64,000 bases of DNA from Silurus meridionalis (lineage: Eukaryota > Chordata > Actinopteri > Siluriformes > Siluridae): contig NC_060890.1 of NCBI RefSeq assembly GCF_014805685.1, positions 15,836,500-15,900,499 on the forward strand, written 5' to 3'. How positions within the stretch are numbered: position 1 is the first letter of the stretch; each line of letters starts with the position of its first letter. Both the position numbers and the translations under genes were made by a program. Below, piece by piece: positions 1 through 55,334 of the stretch. The notes beneath the pieces were generated by a model. It saw nothing but the letters and a program-made list of their open reading frames with translations, ran no database searches and was not told where the DNA came from.

Positions 1-1199
1 ATTTCAAATTACTGTTTACTGTTTTTAATACGCTGCATGCCAAAAATATTTTATCATATGGATGCTGTAGATTTGTGAGTTCCCTTAGTTGTAACTTAAG
101 GGGAAGCCTGTTCCAACATGAAGTCTTTTAAATAAAAATTTATTTTAAAAAAAAATAATAAAAAATAATAAAAAATGTAATAATCGAGGTACAAAAGCAT
201 GTTTTGCCAAGGTTAAAGTGTAAGCGCTTTGGTGGCCTGCACAAAGCCCTGACCTCTACCCCATTGAACTGACTATGGTATAATTGCTGTATATGAAATG
301 CTGTATATGAAACATATACAGCATTGCCTTTTTTTAATGCTCTAGTGGGTAAATGGGCAGATATCCACATTCATGTTGCAAAATCTAGGATAAACCCGTC
401 CCATTGGATTTGAGGTTATTAAAACAGAGGAGAGGACAAACTTTGAAATAGGATGTTAAAAAAGCACACAACTGTGATAAAGTATTCACATACTTTTGAT
501 CATGCATTCCATGTCGCTATGTGTGAGGTATCAAATTTTAGGTCCTGTAGTCTGTAAATTAAAGAATTAACTAGATGAATGCTTTAGGGGCTGATGTAGG
601 GTTTTTCACCAGTGATAAAGCCGGTCTAATAGAGTAAATATTTCATCACTATATAATTTGGTATCAGTGTTGAAGCAGATGTGTTGAATGTGAGGTGGTA
701 TATGTGAAAGAATAGAGAACTAACTACATTGTAATTCATTTAGACAAGTATCCTTGTACTATTGTACTACTGGGGTATTTGCTACAGGAATGCAGGGTTC
801 TTTTTGGAGGAACTTGCTCTGTGTATAGGTAAAGTGAAACCCCACAAACATACACTCGCACACATCAGAGGTAGTTCTGTTCATTATGCTGTATGATCAG
901 TATCTCTCCCCCTTTTTCTTGCTCTCATTCTGCACTAGCGCTGTCCATGTGTCATCGCTCAGTGGAATTTCTCATTCCTGTGGGGCGGTCCTTCCTTTCT
1001 CTCTATTTCTTCAGTCTTCCTCTGCTGTGCTTGAGTTTAAAAGTACAGTGCATAAACACACGCACACCCACACACCCTTCCCCTTTTCAATTCAGTAATC
1101 TGATTAGCATTATTTGAACAGCTTAGCACAGTGCTGCATTAGCCTGTTAGCTGTTCTTCTGCCAGCAGTCAGTAGGCTCTGATCCAGCTCTATGCAGTC
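1..1199. other. sequence upstream of svil
   Basis: AT-rich, with the repeat fragment at 186-320 and CA-rich sequence near 1050-1080. No gene is seen. It may include the distal promoter, but nothing shows this directly. Confidence 0.4.
186..320 (+). repeat. fragment of a Tc1-type non-autonomous repeat
   Basis: Carries GTTTTGCCAAGGTTAAAGTG and GGCCTGCACAAAGCCCTGAC, matching in reverse the copy at 23836-24332 and in part the copy at 29995. It is a remnant of one dispersed family. The minus-strand frame across it is not a gene. Confidence 0.55.
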
Positions 1200-1669
1200 C
1201 AAAGCCAGCTCTAACGGACGAAACACTTAAACGAGTGCACTTTCAGAGGAGCTGCTCTACGTTGTTCATCCTGCTGCCCTGTCTCTGTCATGCTAATGCT
1301 AATCACTCTCTCTGCTTTATATTCAGCCTCTCTTGCTTTCTTCACATTGTGCTATCTTTTGCCTTATCTCTCCATTTCCTTCTTTCACTCTTTCTTTCTC
1401 TCACTCACTCTCTTCCTCCACCCTGCATGAGCGCTGACTGTCCGAGGACTCCTGCAGGCGAGTCTGCATCACCTTGAAGTTCGCTGCTGCCTCCCCGCAG
1501 TCCCCTCCCTCCATACTCCTCCTTCAGTCCTTCTCTTGCTCTCCTCCTCCTCCTCCTCCTCCACCACCACCTCTTTCACGTCCTCCTTTATTCCCATCTC
1601 TGTCCTTTTTTCCCTCTCTCTCTCTCTATCTGTCCTCATTCCAGTCTTCTTTTTATCTTTTTTTCCAAA
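1200..1669 (+). promoter_or_regulatory. probable 5' UTR and promoter-proximal region of svil
   Basis: This stretch lies directly before the inferred first coding ATG. It is strongly pyrimidine-rich, with runs of TCTC, CTCCTC (about 1543-1566) and CCACCACC, as is common in teleost 5' leaders. No convincing TATA box or initiator could be fixed, so the transcription start is unknown. The low-complexity reading frames here on both strands are not believable proteins. Confidence 0.35.
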
Positions 1670-46542
<44,873 letters not shown>

Positions 46543-47410
46543 TGGGTTTAAGAGTATGAAGATGCATGGATGGGCCGGTAATCGCTGTTGCAGAGCAGAA
46601 AGAGATGGAACATGCATGTGGTGCATCCGACCCTCCCTTATTACCTGAACTTTATACCTGTATATACCTGTGTGGAGGTGCTGGTGTAAGTGCACTGGAA
46701 GGGGATGTAAAAAGTACAGAAAGGAGTAGTGAATATGGACAGAGATCAGCGGAGGTTTACCAGCCTCTTGAAGCAAATCTCTTCCTATTCCCTTTTTCAG
46801 TTTGTTAAAATTGTAAAAAAAAAAAAGATGTAAAATACTGTATGTGTAATGTTTGTTTGACTGAGGTTTTGTGTTTTCCCGCTTTTTTGTTCATTCCACT
46901 ACATGTCAACGTAGCAGAGGTCAAGCTGCGATTACAGTTTTCTGTAAATACAAAAGACCTAGTATAATTTGAGTAGCACAGTGACCACATCACACCAGCA
47001 GAGTGTTTTTGCTTTAGTGCTCACAATTATCTTGCACTTTACAGCGATTTTGTTGCAGAAAATGTTTTTACAAAGATAATAATGTACTAAACATCCTGTC
47101 AAATATCTCTCAAAGCTTGATCAACATGCCATCACAAGTTCCCCTGTTATTATACAGGTGCTGAAAGGTGTGAGTGTAACTGAATAATGTGTGAGGGTGT
47201 AGTGTGTGTTACAAAATGAAATACGTTGTTAATTAAATAAGATTGAACCAGAGGTTAATTAAATCTCCTCACTCAGATTCTACAGTGTATAGTGCCTTTG
47301 CTTTCATGTACAGTTTATATAATGAAAAATAATAGTATGCAATTTGAATATTTTTGTGAATATATATATATATAAAATTATATCAGAGGGAAATAAACAG
47401 TGAACTATGA
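46543..47410 (+). other. svil 3' UTR
   Basis: Follows the stop. An AATAAA lies at 47392-47397, a plausible polyadenylation signal. A second AATAAA at 47777-47782 could give a longer transcript. The small frames here (46566-46808 and minus 46462-46776) are shadows. Confidence 0.65.
47392..47397 (+). terminator. polyadenylation signal (AATAAA)
   Basis: Canonical hexamer about 850 bases after the svil stop in an AT-rich stretch; a second candidate hexamer is at 47777-47782. Choice between them is not determinable here. Confidence 0.5.
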
Positions 47411-48050
47411 ACATATGTAGTAACTGAACTGCTCCTTTTTTCTTTTCTTTTTTCCCCCAAGACGTCAGCAAACTTTATATATCGTTTCCATGTTAGTGAC
47501 ATGACCACATTCCTGGCAAATAATAAAAAATGGCCTAAATGGCAAAAGTAGGCTTGTTTTAGTTAATTAAGCTGAATAAGGTCTAAAGATGACCTTTTTA
47601 TCCCCTTGTATTTTTTTTTTTATTCGTTCTCTTTTCAATTTTGACAAAATCCCCATTTAAGAATAAAAAGTATAGCATGATGCTACTAAGCATATTTTGC
47701 TGTAGGGATTATTATATAATTTATTTATAGACACCATTTTAAAAAAAAAAAAGAGAAAAAAAAAAGCCACATTTTCAATAAATAACTCCTTTACAAATGG
47801 TTCTTCTAAAATAAGGGTTTTGTTTGTTTATTTTGCTGTGAAATGTCCTTTATAAGAGCATGAGTTTGCAATGAGAATACTGATAGGAAAAAAAGGTTAT
47901 TTGTTATTCCAGCTAATAAAATAAATCAATGAAGGGTGAATACTTTTGCAAGTATTTTGCTCTATGCACATGCACAAGTCTATAAGCCAAATGCATGTGT
48001 TTGACACATTATTACATGCTGTTCCTGACTTTATATTTTACATCGCCCTC
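47411..48050. other. AT-rich sequence downstream of svil
   Basis: Contains poly-T and poly-A runs and the alternative AATAAA at 47777. No gene or recognised repeat. It ends at TCGCCCTCAG, which looks like an old acceptor before the GIMAP pseudogene. Confidence 0.5.
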
Positions 48051-49800
48051 AGATCTGAGGATTATACTAATTGGACCCAGTGGTGTTGACATGGCTTCAT
48101 TTGGAAACACCATCGTTGGGACAACAACGTTCGGCTCTTAATGAAGTAACAAGTGCAAAATGGGGGTTGGAGTGATAGCTGGTAGAAAAATAACAGTGGT
48201 AGTCACACCTAATTGCTGGTCCAAACTTCCAGTGATTGACAAAACAGAGCGTGATGAGAAGGAGCTAATGCTCAGCATGCTTGTCTGTCGTACCTCATGC
48301 TATCGTTATAGTCATTGGTGATGAGGCGATTCCAAAGTATGTGGCTGAGTCGATGGAGGAACACACAGAACTTGGTCATTATGTTTGGGGACATGCAATA
48401 ATATTAGCATGAAGAATGTATTAAGAGTGCAGGAAATGCTTTTTAGCAGATTGCACATAATTGTGGACACAGATATCATGCACTCAACAACAGTGGTGAA
48501 AGCATTCAGGTAACAGCTACTAAAGAAAATAGACGTTGTAGATAGAAAATAACATTTGCATATAACAGATCTATAGGAAGATAAACGTACAGAAGTGTAG
48601 GGATGAAGATGACGAGCAGGCAGATAAAGGGCTGCTGAAGACAGATTTAGAGAAAGATGCTGAGATTAAAAGAAATATTGATTATAGTGACTACTATTAC
48701 ATTTAAAAAAAAAGAAACTGAAAGAAAGCAGCTTAACAATTTGCATTTACAGATGATATGCATTTAATTATATTTAATTAATCACTAAATTAACAATCCT
48801 GCAGTGTAACTCTACTCCTTCACAGGAATCGGTGAACACTGTGGAGCCCACAAAGCAAGCTGGCTGAAATAGAATTATTTAAAATAACATGCTGTTTTCT
48901 CACAGTACTGCTTTGAAAATGACTTGTACTCTGTAGTTTTAAGGTAAAATAAAAGAAACCAATTGTCATGTAGTGTTTCCTTATGATTCCAGAATAATTT
49001 TCTAATAAACTCTACTAAGAATTAGTAAAAAAGTTTAGATTGTCTTGAACCCTCTTTGCTCTTAAGTTTTATAGGAAGCACAGGTCACTTTTCTGAGCAC
49101 AGAATTCTGCTGAAAGGCTATCAGTGTTCTGGAAAGAGCTCAACAGGAAACACAATTCTGTCACGGGAGGCATTTTCCTTAGAGAAGATCACCAAGTGTT
49201 CAATAAGCCAAGGAGATGTTCAATGAAGGCATATCACCCTAGTGGATAGTCCAGGATGATGGAAAATTCACCAAGTCAAACATACTTCTGAGATGTGCAA
49301 GCAGGACTAAACTTGGTGTCTACCAGGCCCCTATGTTTTGCTTGTGCTTGTCTGCCCAGACACTTTTTTTTTTTTTTTTTTTACTGAAAACATCAGGCAA
49401 GCAACCTAGGGCCACCTACAGCTTTTTGGTGAGAATGTTTGAAGATACACCTTGGTGCTGTTCACATGTGAACACTTTCTTAAAGAAACCAAAAATGTAG
49501 ACGTTTATTGAGAGTGAAGGTGACGCTCTCCAGTGGCTAGTGCAGAAATGCTACAACAGGTACCAAGTTTCCAACAACGACACAAAGGATGACTGTTCTC
49601 TGGTTTCTGAACTGTTTGAGAAGATTGATGAGGTTATTGCAAGTAATGGTGGTGGCTATTTTGAACTGGATAAGATGATTTTACAGGAACTCCAAATGAA
49701 GAGGAAGATGGTAGAAGAACCAGCTGGAATGAGGATACAAAGCACAAAAGCAACAAAAGGGGTAGAAACCAGCAACTCGATCCAAATCTGGAAAAGGTAA
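48051..49800 (+). pseudogene. GIMAP-like (AIG1 GTPase) pseudogene with two decayed GTPase domains
   Basis: GIMAP proteins are AIG1-type GTPases of immune cells; fish have large, rapidly changing GIMAP families with tandem domains. The first block (48051-48540) reads LRIILIGPSGVDMASFGNTI, then KMGVGVIAGRKITVVVTPN, PHAIVIVIGDEAIPKYVAES and HNCGHRYHALNNSG in shifting frames, with adjacent TAA and TGA at about 48138. Its P-loop Lys is lost (GVDM in place of GxGK). The second block (49066-49795) keeps the P-loop (GYQCSGKSSTGNTIL near 49116) and LVDSPG, then has several stops and a poly-T insertion (49364-49382), and resumes with IESEGDALQWLVQKCYNRY and a C-terminal tail to the TAA at about 49798. 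Multiple stops and frameshifts make it non-functional. Confidence 0.85.
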
Positions 49801-50639
49801 CAAAAATTACTAACAGAAATTTTTAATATCAGATACCTATAATAGGCTTCATATGAACACATTTATTTGTAAATGATCATTTTCCCCGTTCATTTCAGAC
49901 AAATTGTTTTCAGCTAACTTCAATTCATATTTTACTGGCCTAGACATGAGAGGGGAAAAACAACTTTTTTTTTTTTTTGTCATTTACTTTTTATTTCAGC
50001 TCTGTGAGCAATGACTTTTATAAACTTTTTGTGGGATCTTTAATGTAGTAAAATCCTAAGAAATACACACAGTGCCCAATGCCCAGTGCTATAAAGATAT
50101 GAAGTGGAAAGTGCTGTACACACTGTGTAGGTAATGTAAGAATTCAGTAAATGCACATGTATTGTAATTACATCAGTCACCACCTAAAATAAACTTACAA
50201 TACTGTGCAAATGTTTTAGGCAGTTTTGGAAAAAAAAAATGCTGTACAGTGTAACTGCTTTAAAAAAAAAAAAAAAAGTGTGGCATTGTGGAGGTTCCTT
50301 GCAAGTTTCTGTAAATGGAGTTGGGTAATTTGGTCAGAATTAATGCTGAGAAATTCAGGCTGATACTAATTCATCCAACTTATTCTGCAGCAGGACAGCA
50401 ACTGCAAAACATACAGTCAATGTCATTAAGAACTATTTTCAGTGTAGAGAAGAACAAGGAGTCCTGGAAGTAATAGTTTTTGCACACACAGAGCTCTGAT
50501 CTCAACATTATCGAGTCTGTATAGAATTACATGAAGAGACAAAAGGATTTGAGGCAGTCTAGATCCACAGATGATGTGGTTGGTTCTCCAAGATATTTAC
50601 AACCCACCTGCCAATTTCATTTAAAAACTGCATGCAAGT
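49801..50639. other. AT-rich intergenic sequence
   Basis: Contains two poly-A/T runs (49965-49978, 50262-50276). The 181-codon + frame starting 50531 runs into the LINE fragment antisense and is an artefact. Nothing else is recognised. Confidence 0.5.
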
Positions 50640-51030
50640 TACATCTTCATCTTCCGACTGCTCCCATTAGCGGTCACCACAGTGGATCATCTGTCTCCAT
50701 ACTATTCTGTCCTCTACATCTGCCTCTTTCAAACCAACTACCTGCATGTCTTTCTTCTCCACAGCTAGAAACTTCCTTCTTGGCCTTCCTCTTTTCCTTC
50801 TTCCTGGTTGCTCCATCCTCAGCATTCTCCTACCTACACGGCATACGTCATATCCCTCCTCTGCACATGTCCAAACCATCTCAATCACACCTCCCTCACC
50901 TTGTCTCCAAAACATCCTACATGCGCTGTCCCTCTAATAAACTAATTTCTAATCCTGTTCATCCTCCTCACTCCCAACGAAAACCTCAATATCTTCAGCT
51001 CTGCTACCTCCAACTCCACCTCCTGTATAC
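50640..51030 (-). mobile_element. RTE-like LINE, 3' (C-terminal) fragment
   Basis: Minus-strand reading (50667-50915) gives GRRKRGRPRRKFLAVEKKDM and EDRIVWRQMIHCGD, which match the C-terminal end of RTE-type non-LTR retrotransposon ORF2 as I recall it. The upstream reverse transcriptase and endonuclease are absent, as in typical 5'-truncated insertions. Confidence 0.75.
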
Positions 51031-51605
51031 CTTGAAGAATTTTTGTTGTTTTGAAGGCAAAAGGTGGTCACACTAAATATTAATTTAGTTTAGATTTTAC
51101 TTTTGTTCATTTACTTTCTATTTTGTTAATTAAAACAATACTTTCAATGTTATAACTTGTAATAGTAATTTTACTTTACAGTATTTTTCACAAGTGCTTA
51201 AAACAGTTTTGTATTTGACTCTCAAATAGCTGTGAATAAAACACTTATATAGCATTATATCATTTGTTTCCGTGGTGGGCCATCAGGTCCAGCAAGCTCT
51301 TCTCTGGTGGCCTAAACACTCAATCACTGACATTAAATTTTTTTCCCATATGCAGATATATTTAATTTTTCTCAATAGTCTGTTCTCTCTTTGTGCTGCT
51401 TCCAGTTATGTATGTTTATTAGAGTCTCTTTCCAATAATATTTCAACCCTCAAAGGGGGGGGGTCAAAGAAATTGGCCATGAGACCTTCAGAATCAACAA
51501 CACTGCCAGTTTTATTGACATCAAATATTATCTGTGTATATTTAATAGCTGTTTTTTTTTATTCTCTGTGTACTTTTCTTAGAATCTAAATGCATTGAAA
51601 AAATA

Positions 51606-51683
<78 letters not shown>

Positions 51684-51995
51684 TATAGATATTCTATAGA
51701 TAAAATATATAAAATCATCTTTGCCTACAGGGGCCTCACAATCAAATCATTTGAAAATAGAATGTAGAACATTTGTTTCTTACTTATTCTTCTTACTTTG
51801 TTATTTATGTACAGTATTTTTTAAAGGGAAAATTATGTTGGATTACGAAGCACTTATTATTGGTAAGTTTATAACTTTACCATTAGATTCTATGTAAGAT
51901 TGAATGTAAGATTACTTCATGTGATACAAAAGGTCATTTATTCCTCATTTTAAAGCACAGAATCATATGTAGTATGTACTCGGAATTTATATATA
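51031..51995. other. intergenic sequence with a (TA)n tract
   Basis: AT-rich; the only clear feature is the (TA)n microsatellite at 51609-51678. No gene seen. Confidence 0.55.
51609..51678. repeat. (TA)n microsatellite
   Basis: About 35 uninterrupted TA units. Confidence 0.97.
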
Positions 51996-53503
51996 CAGTG
52001 AGGAAAATAAGTATTTGAACATCCTGCTATTTTGCAAGTTCTCCCACTTAGAAATCATGGAGGGGTCTGAAATTGTCATCGTAGGTGCATGTCCACTGTG
52101 AGAGACATCATCATCAAAAAAAAAAAAAATCCAAAAATCGCAATTACAGAGGTCAAACGTTTCCTGTAGTTTTTCACCAGGTTTGCACACACTGCAGGAG
52201 GGATTTTGGCCCACTCCTCCACACAGATCTTCTCTAGATCAGTCAGGTTTCTGGCCTGTCGCTGAAAAACACGGAGTTTGAGCTCGCTCCAAAGATTCTC
52301 TATTGGGTTTAGGTCTGGAGACTGGCTAGGCCCACCAGAACCTTTATATGCTTCTTACAGAGCCACTCCTTGGTTATCCTGGCTATGTGCTTCAGGTCAT
52401 TGTCATGTTGGAAGACCCAGCCTCGACCCATCTTCAATGCTCTAACTGAGGGAAGGAGGTTATTCCCCAAAATCTCGCAATACATGGCCCCGGTCATCCT
52501 CTCCTTAATACAGTGCAGTCGCCCTGTCCCATGTGCAGAAAAACACCCCCAAAGCATGATGCTACCACCCTCATGCTTCACAGTAGGGATGGTGTTCTTG
52601 GAATGTTACTCATCATTCTTCTTCCTCCAAACACGTTTAGTGGAATTATGACCCAAAAGTTCTATTTTGGTCTCATCTGATCACATGACTTTCTCCCATG
52701 ACTCCTCTGGATCATCCAAATGGTCATTGGCGAACTTAAGACGTGCCTGAACATGTGCTGGTTTAAGCAGGGGAACCTTCCGTGCCATGCATGATTTCAA
52801 ACCCTGACGTTTTAGTGTATTACCAACAGTAACCTTGGAAACGGTGGTCCCAGCTCTTTTCAGGTCATTGACCAGCTCCTCCCGTGTAGTTCTGTGCTGA
52901 TTTCTCACCTTCCTTAGGATCATTGAGACCCCACGAGGTGAGATCTTGCATGGAGACCCAGTCCGAGGGCGATTGACAGTCATCTTTTGCTTCTTCCATT
53001 TTCTAATGATTGCTCCAACAGTGGACCTTTTTTCACCAAGCTGTTTTTGGGCAATTTCCCCGTAGCCCTTTCCAGCCTTGTGGAGTTGTGCAATTTTGTC
53101 TCTAGTGTCTTTGGACAGCTCTTTGGTCTTGGCCATGTTAGTAGTTGGATTCTTACTGATTGTATGGGGTGGACAGGTGTCTTTATGCAGCTAACGACCT
53201 CAAACAGGTGCATCTAATTTAGGATAATAAATGTAGTGGAGGTGGACATTTTAAAGGCAGACTAACAGGTCTTTGAGGGTCAGAATTCTAGCTGATAGAC
53301 AGGTGTTCAAATACTTATTTGCAGCTGTATCATACAAATAAATAGTTTAAAAATCATATATTGAGATTTCTGGATTTTTTTTTTTTAGATTATGTCTCTC
53401 ACAGTGGACATGCACCTACGATGACAATTTCAGACCCCTCCATGATTTCTAAGTGGGAGAACTTGAAAATAGCAGGGTGTTCAAATACTTATTTTCCTCA
53501 CTG
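51996..53503 (-). mobile_element. full-length Tc1-like transposon with near-identical inverted repeats
   Basis: 1508 bases between TA dinucleotides (51994-51995, 53504-53505), starting CAGTGAGGAAAATAAGTATT and ending with its reverse complement. The inverted repeats run about 140-150 bases and are almost identical: CATGGAGGGGTCTGAAATTG occurs in direct form on the left and as its reverse complement on the right. Length and layout are typical for teleost Tc1 elements. The transposase on the minus strand is listed separately. Confidence 0.95.
52190..53136 (-). pseudogene. Tc1-like transposase, broken by two stops and a frameshift
   Basis: The N-terminal part (53136 down to 52681) starts [20 protein letters not shown] and has the helix-turn-helix pair that binds the inverted repeats ([20 protein letters not shown]). 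It hits TGA in place of a conserved Trp codon just before the first catalytic Asp (SDETK), then a TAA at the codon after KKNDE. The DDE core continues ([28 protein letters not shown]) and the [11 protein letters not shown] block with the catalytic Glu is in a shifted frame near 52300. It cannot make an active enzyme. Confidence 0.88.
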
Positions 53504-53577
53504 TATGTACACGTTGTAAATCTAACATGTTTTATATGACATGTCCAGCAGGGGGCGATATGTAACAGGGAAAAAGG

Positions 53578-53680
53578 CTTTATTATTATTATTATTATTA
53601 TTATTATTTTTATTTTTATTATTATTATTATTATTAATAATAATAATAATAGTAATAATAATAATAATAATAATAATATT
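53578..53680. repeat. (ATT)n/(AAT)n trinucleotide microsatellite
   Basis: About 50 bases of ATT repeats followed by about 45 of AAT/TAA repeats, so the two halves are partly complementary and could fold back. Confidence 0.95.
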
Positions 53681-54403
53681 ACCCGTTCATATTATCTGTT
53701 GTCTTTTAGCAATAAATGTGTGCAACATTTGTTCATTATATAATAAAGTAAACTCTGTAAGACAGAATACATTTTTTAAATACATTTTTAGGCGAAAGCA
53801 TTGTAAACTTGTTTAGCAGTACGGCAAGGAAACCTGTTACAATTCTCTCAGTTCCTAGTCAGTAAGCCCACCATTCATCTGCAGTCTGTTTGGGTTTTAT
53901 GTATGCAGGCAATTCTGTTTAAATGTCAAATGTTTGTGTGGGTGGCACATGCCATTTTGACTTGGGAAGTATTTAAATGGCTGAAAATGATAACTGTCCT
54001 ATTTGAAATGGAAATCAGTACATGACCAGACTGTGTGTTGGTGAGAAGAGATCCACTGTAAACTACTGTACTACTGAGGGCTCGTGGGATCCTTTTGGCA
54101 TGTCAGCACTGTGCTTATACACTGCATTATTTTTGTGAATATACAAATGATTATATTTATTGATAAACATTCATCTAGATTGCACCATCAGTAATAATGT
54201 GTTTTACTAATAGCCAAATATATTGCCAAATTGCTTTGGTATTGCCCTATTTGTGGTATATTTTTTAATAAAAATCTATTCATATACATGTGAGGTATTC
54301 AGTTGAATTCCAGAAAACGTCATAACTGTGATATTGTCTCACGGATAACAAAATAAATATCATGTAATCTTAAACCCATTTCTCTATTTGTTTTTAGCAA
54401 TAA

Positions 54404-54472
<69 letters not shown>

Positions 54473-55067
54473 ATTCACATGACTTATCAGATTCAGCTGA
54501 TATCAGAAGTTGGGCAAATGGAAAAGTCTGTAGCCTCTCTTCACAATGAAAGGTTTCTTCTACCTCCCTGCCTCCTCTGCATATTTCCCATTTCACTACT
54601 GCATTCTTGCATATATTCATGTGTGAAAGAAAAAGGAATAGAACATGAATAGAAAGCAGGTCTGATTAAGAGCCTGACTTTTGGACTCCTCGTGGTTCAA
54701 TACAGAGGCAAAGAAAACTGCAGTGTTTCCAAGAATCACTCATCAGAAGCAGAATCTGGGTGAAAGGATTTGTAATTTCAGAGTCGCTCATTCTTCAACA
54801 AGTCTTTAACCACTATTAAAATGATCTACAGTAAGAGTTGTTCTCTCTTGGGTTGTTTAAATGATGGAGGTTTGTTTTCTATCTACAAGATACTGGGTTT
54901 GTATTTAAAAGTTATCTGTAGCCTTACTAATCTATAATGTTAAAGAAAACAAGAAATGGAAATCAATTGTTTGTATTTAAAGGCTCAGCGTTTTTTGCTT
55001 TATCACATCTGAGGGTGCAGGAGGTGAAACGTTATTATATTTGGGTTTCATATTATTTTTCTCCGAT
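53681..55067. other. intergenic sequence
   Basis: Only a (TG)n microsatellite (54405-54469) is clear. No gene or transposon recognised. Confidence 0.5.
54405..54469. repeat. (TG)n microsatellite
   Basis: About 32 TG units. The frames of Cys-Val or Thr-His repeats across it are artefacts. Confidence 0.97.
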
Positions 55068-55301
55068 GTGTGGCAGCACAGTGGGTGGAGGATTAGTACC
55101 TCAGGTACTAAAGGTAACCATGGTTTGATTTTGAGCTCTGTTACTGACAGTGAGAAGTTTAATCCAGGCTCTCAGGTTTCTCCCCTTCTCCCAAAAACAT
55201 ATATGTGGATAGATTCTTTAAATTGTTCCTGGGGGTGAAAGGGTTTGTGAACATACTATATGAGTGCATGAAGCCCTACAAGGGCCTGTAATCCTAAGGG
55301 G

Positions 55302-55303
<2 letters not shown>
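55068..55303 (+). repeat. tRNA-derived SINE-like repeat (tentative)
   Basis: Opens GGCAGCACAGTGGGTGGAGG and has GGTTTGATTTTGAGCTCTGT, resembling A-box-region and B-box-region words of teleost tRNA-like SINEs (GGCGGCACGGTGG..., GGTTCGAATCC, recalled). Ends at the (GAT)n tract. Diverged. Confidence 0.45.

Positions 55304-55333
<30 letters not shown>
55304..55333. repeat. (GAT)n microsatellite
   Basis: About nine GAT units at the tail of the SINE-like repeat. Confidence 0.95.

Positions 55334-55334
<1 letters not shown>

Noticed and set aside
50531..51076. 181-codon + frame
   Set aside because: It is the antisense of an RTE-like LINE C-terminus; the minus strand carries the recognisable protein.
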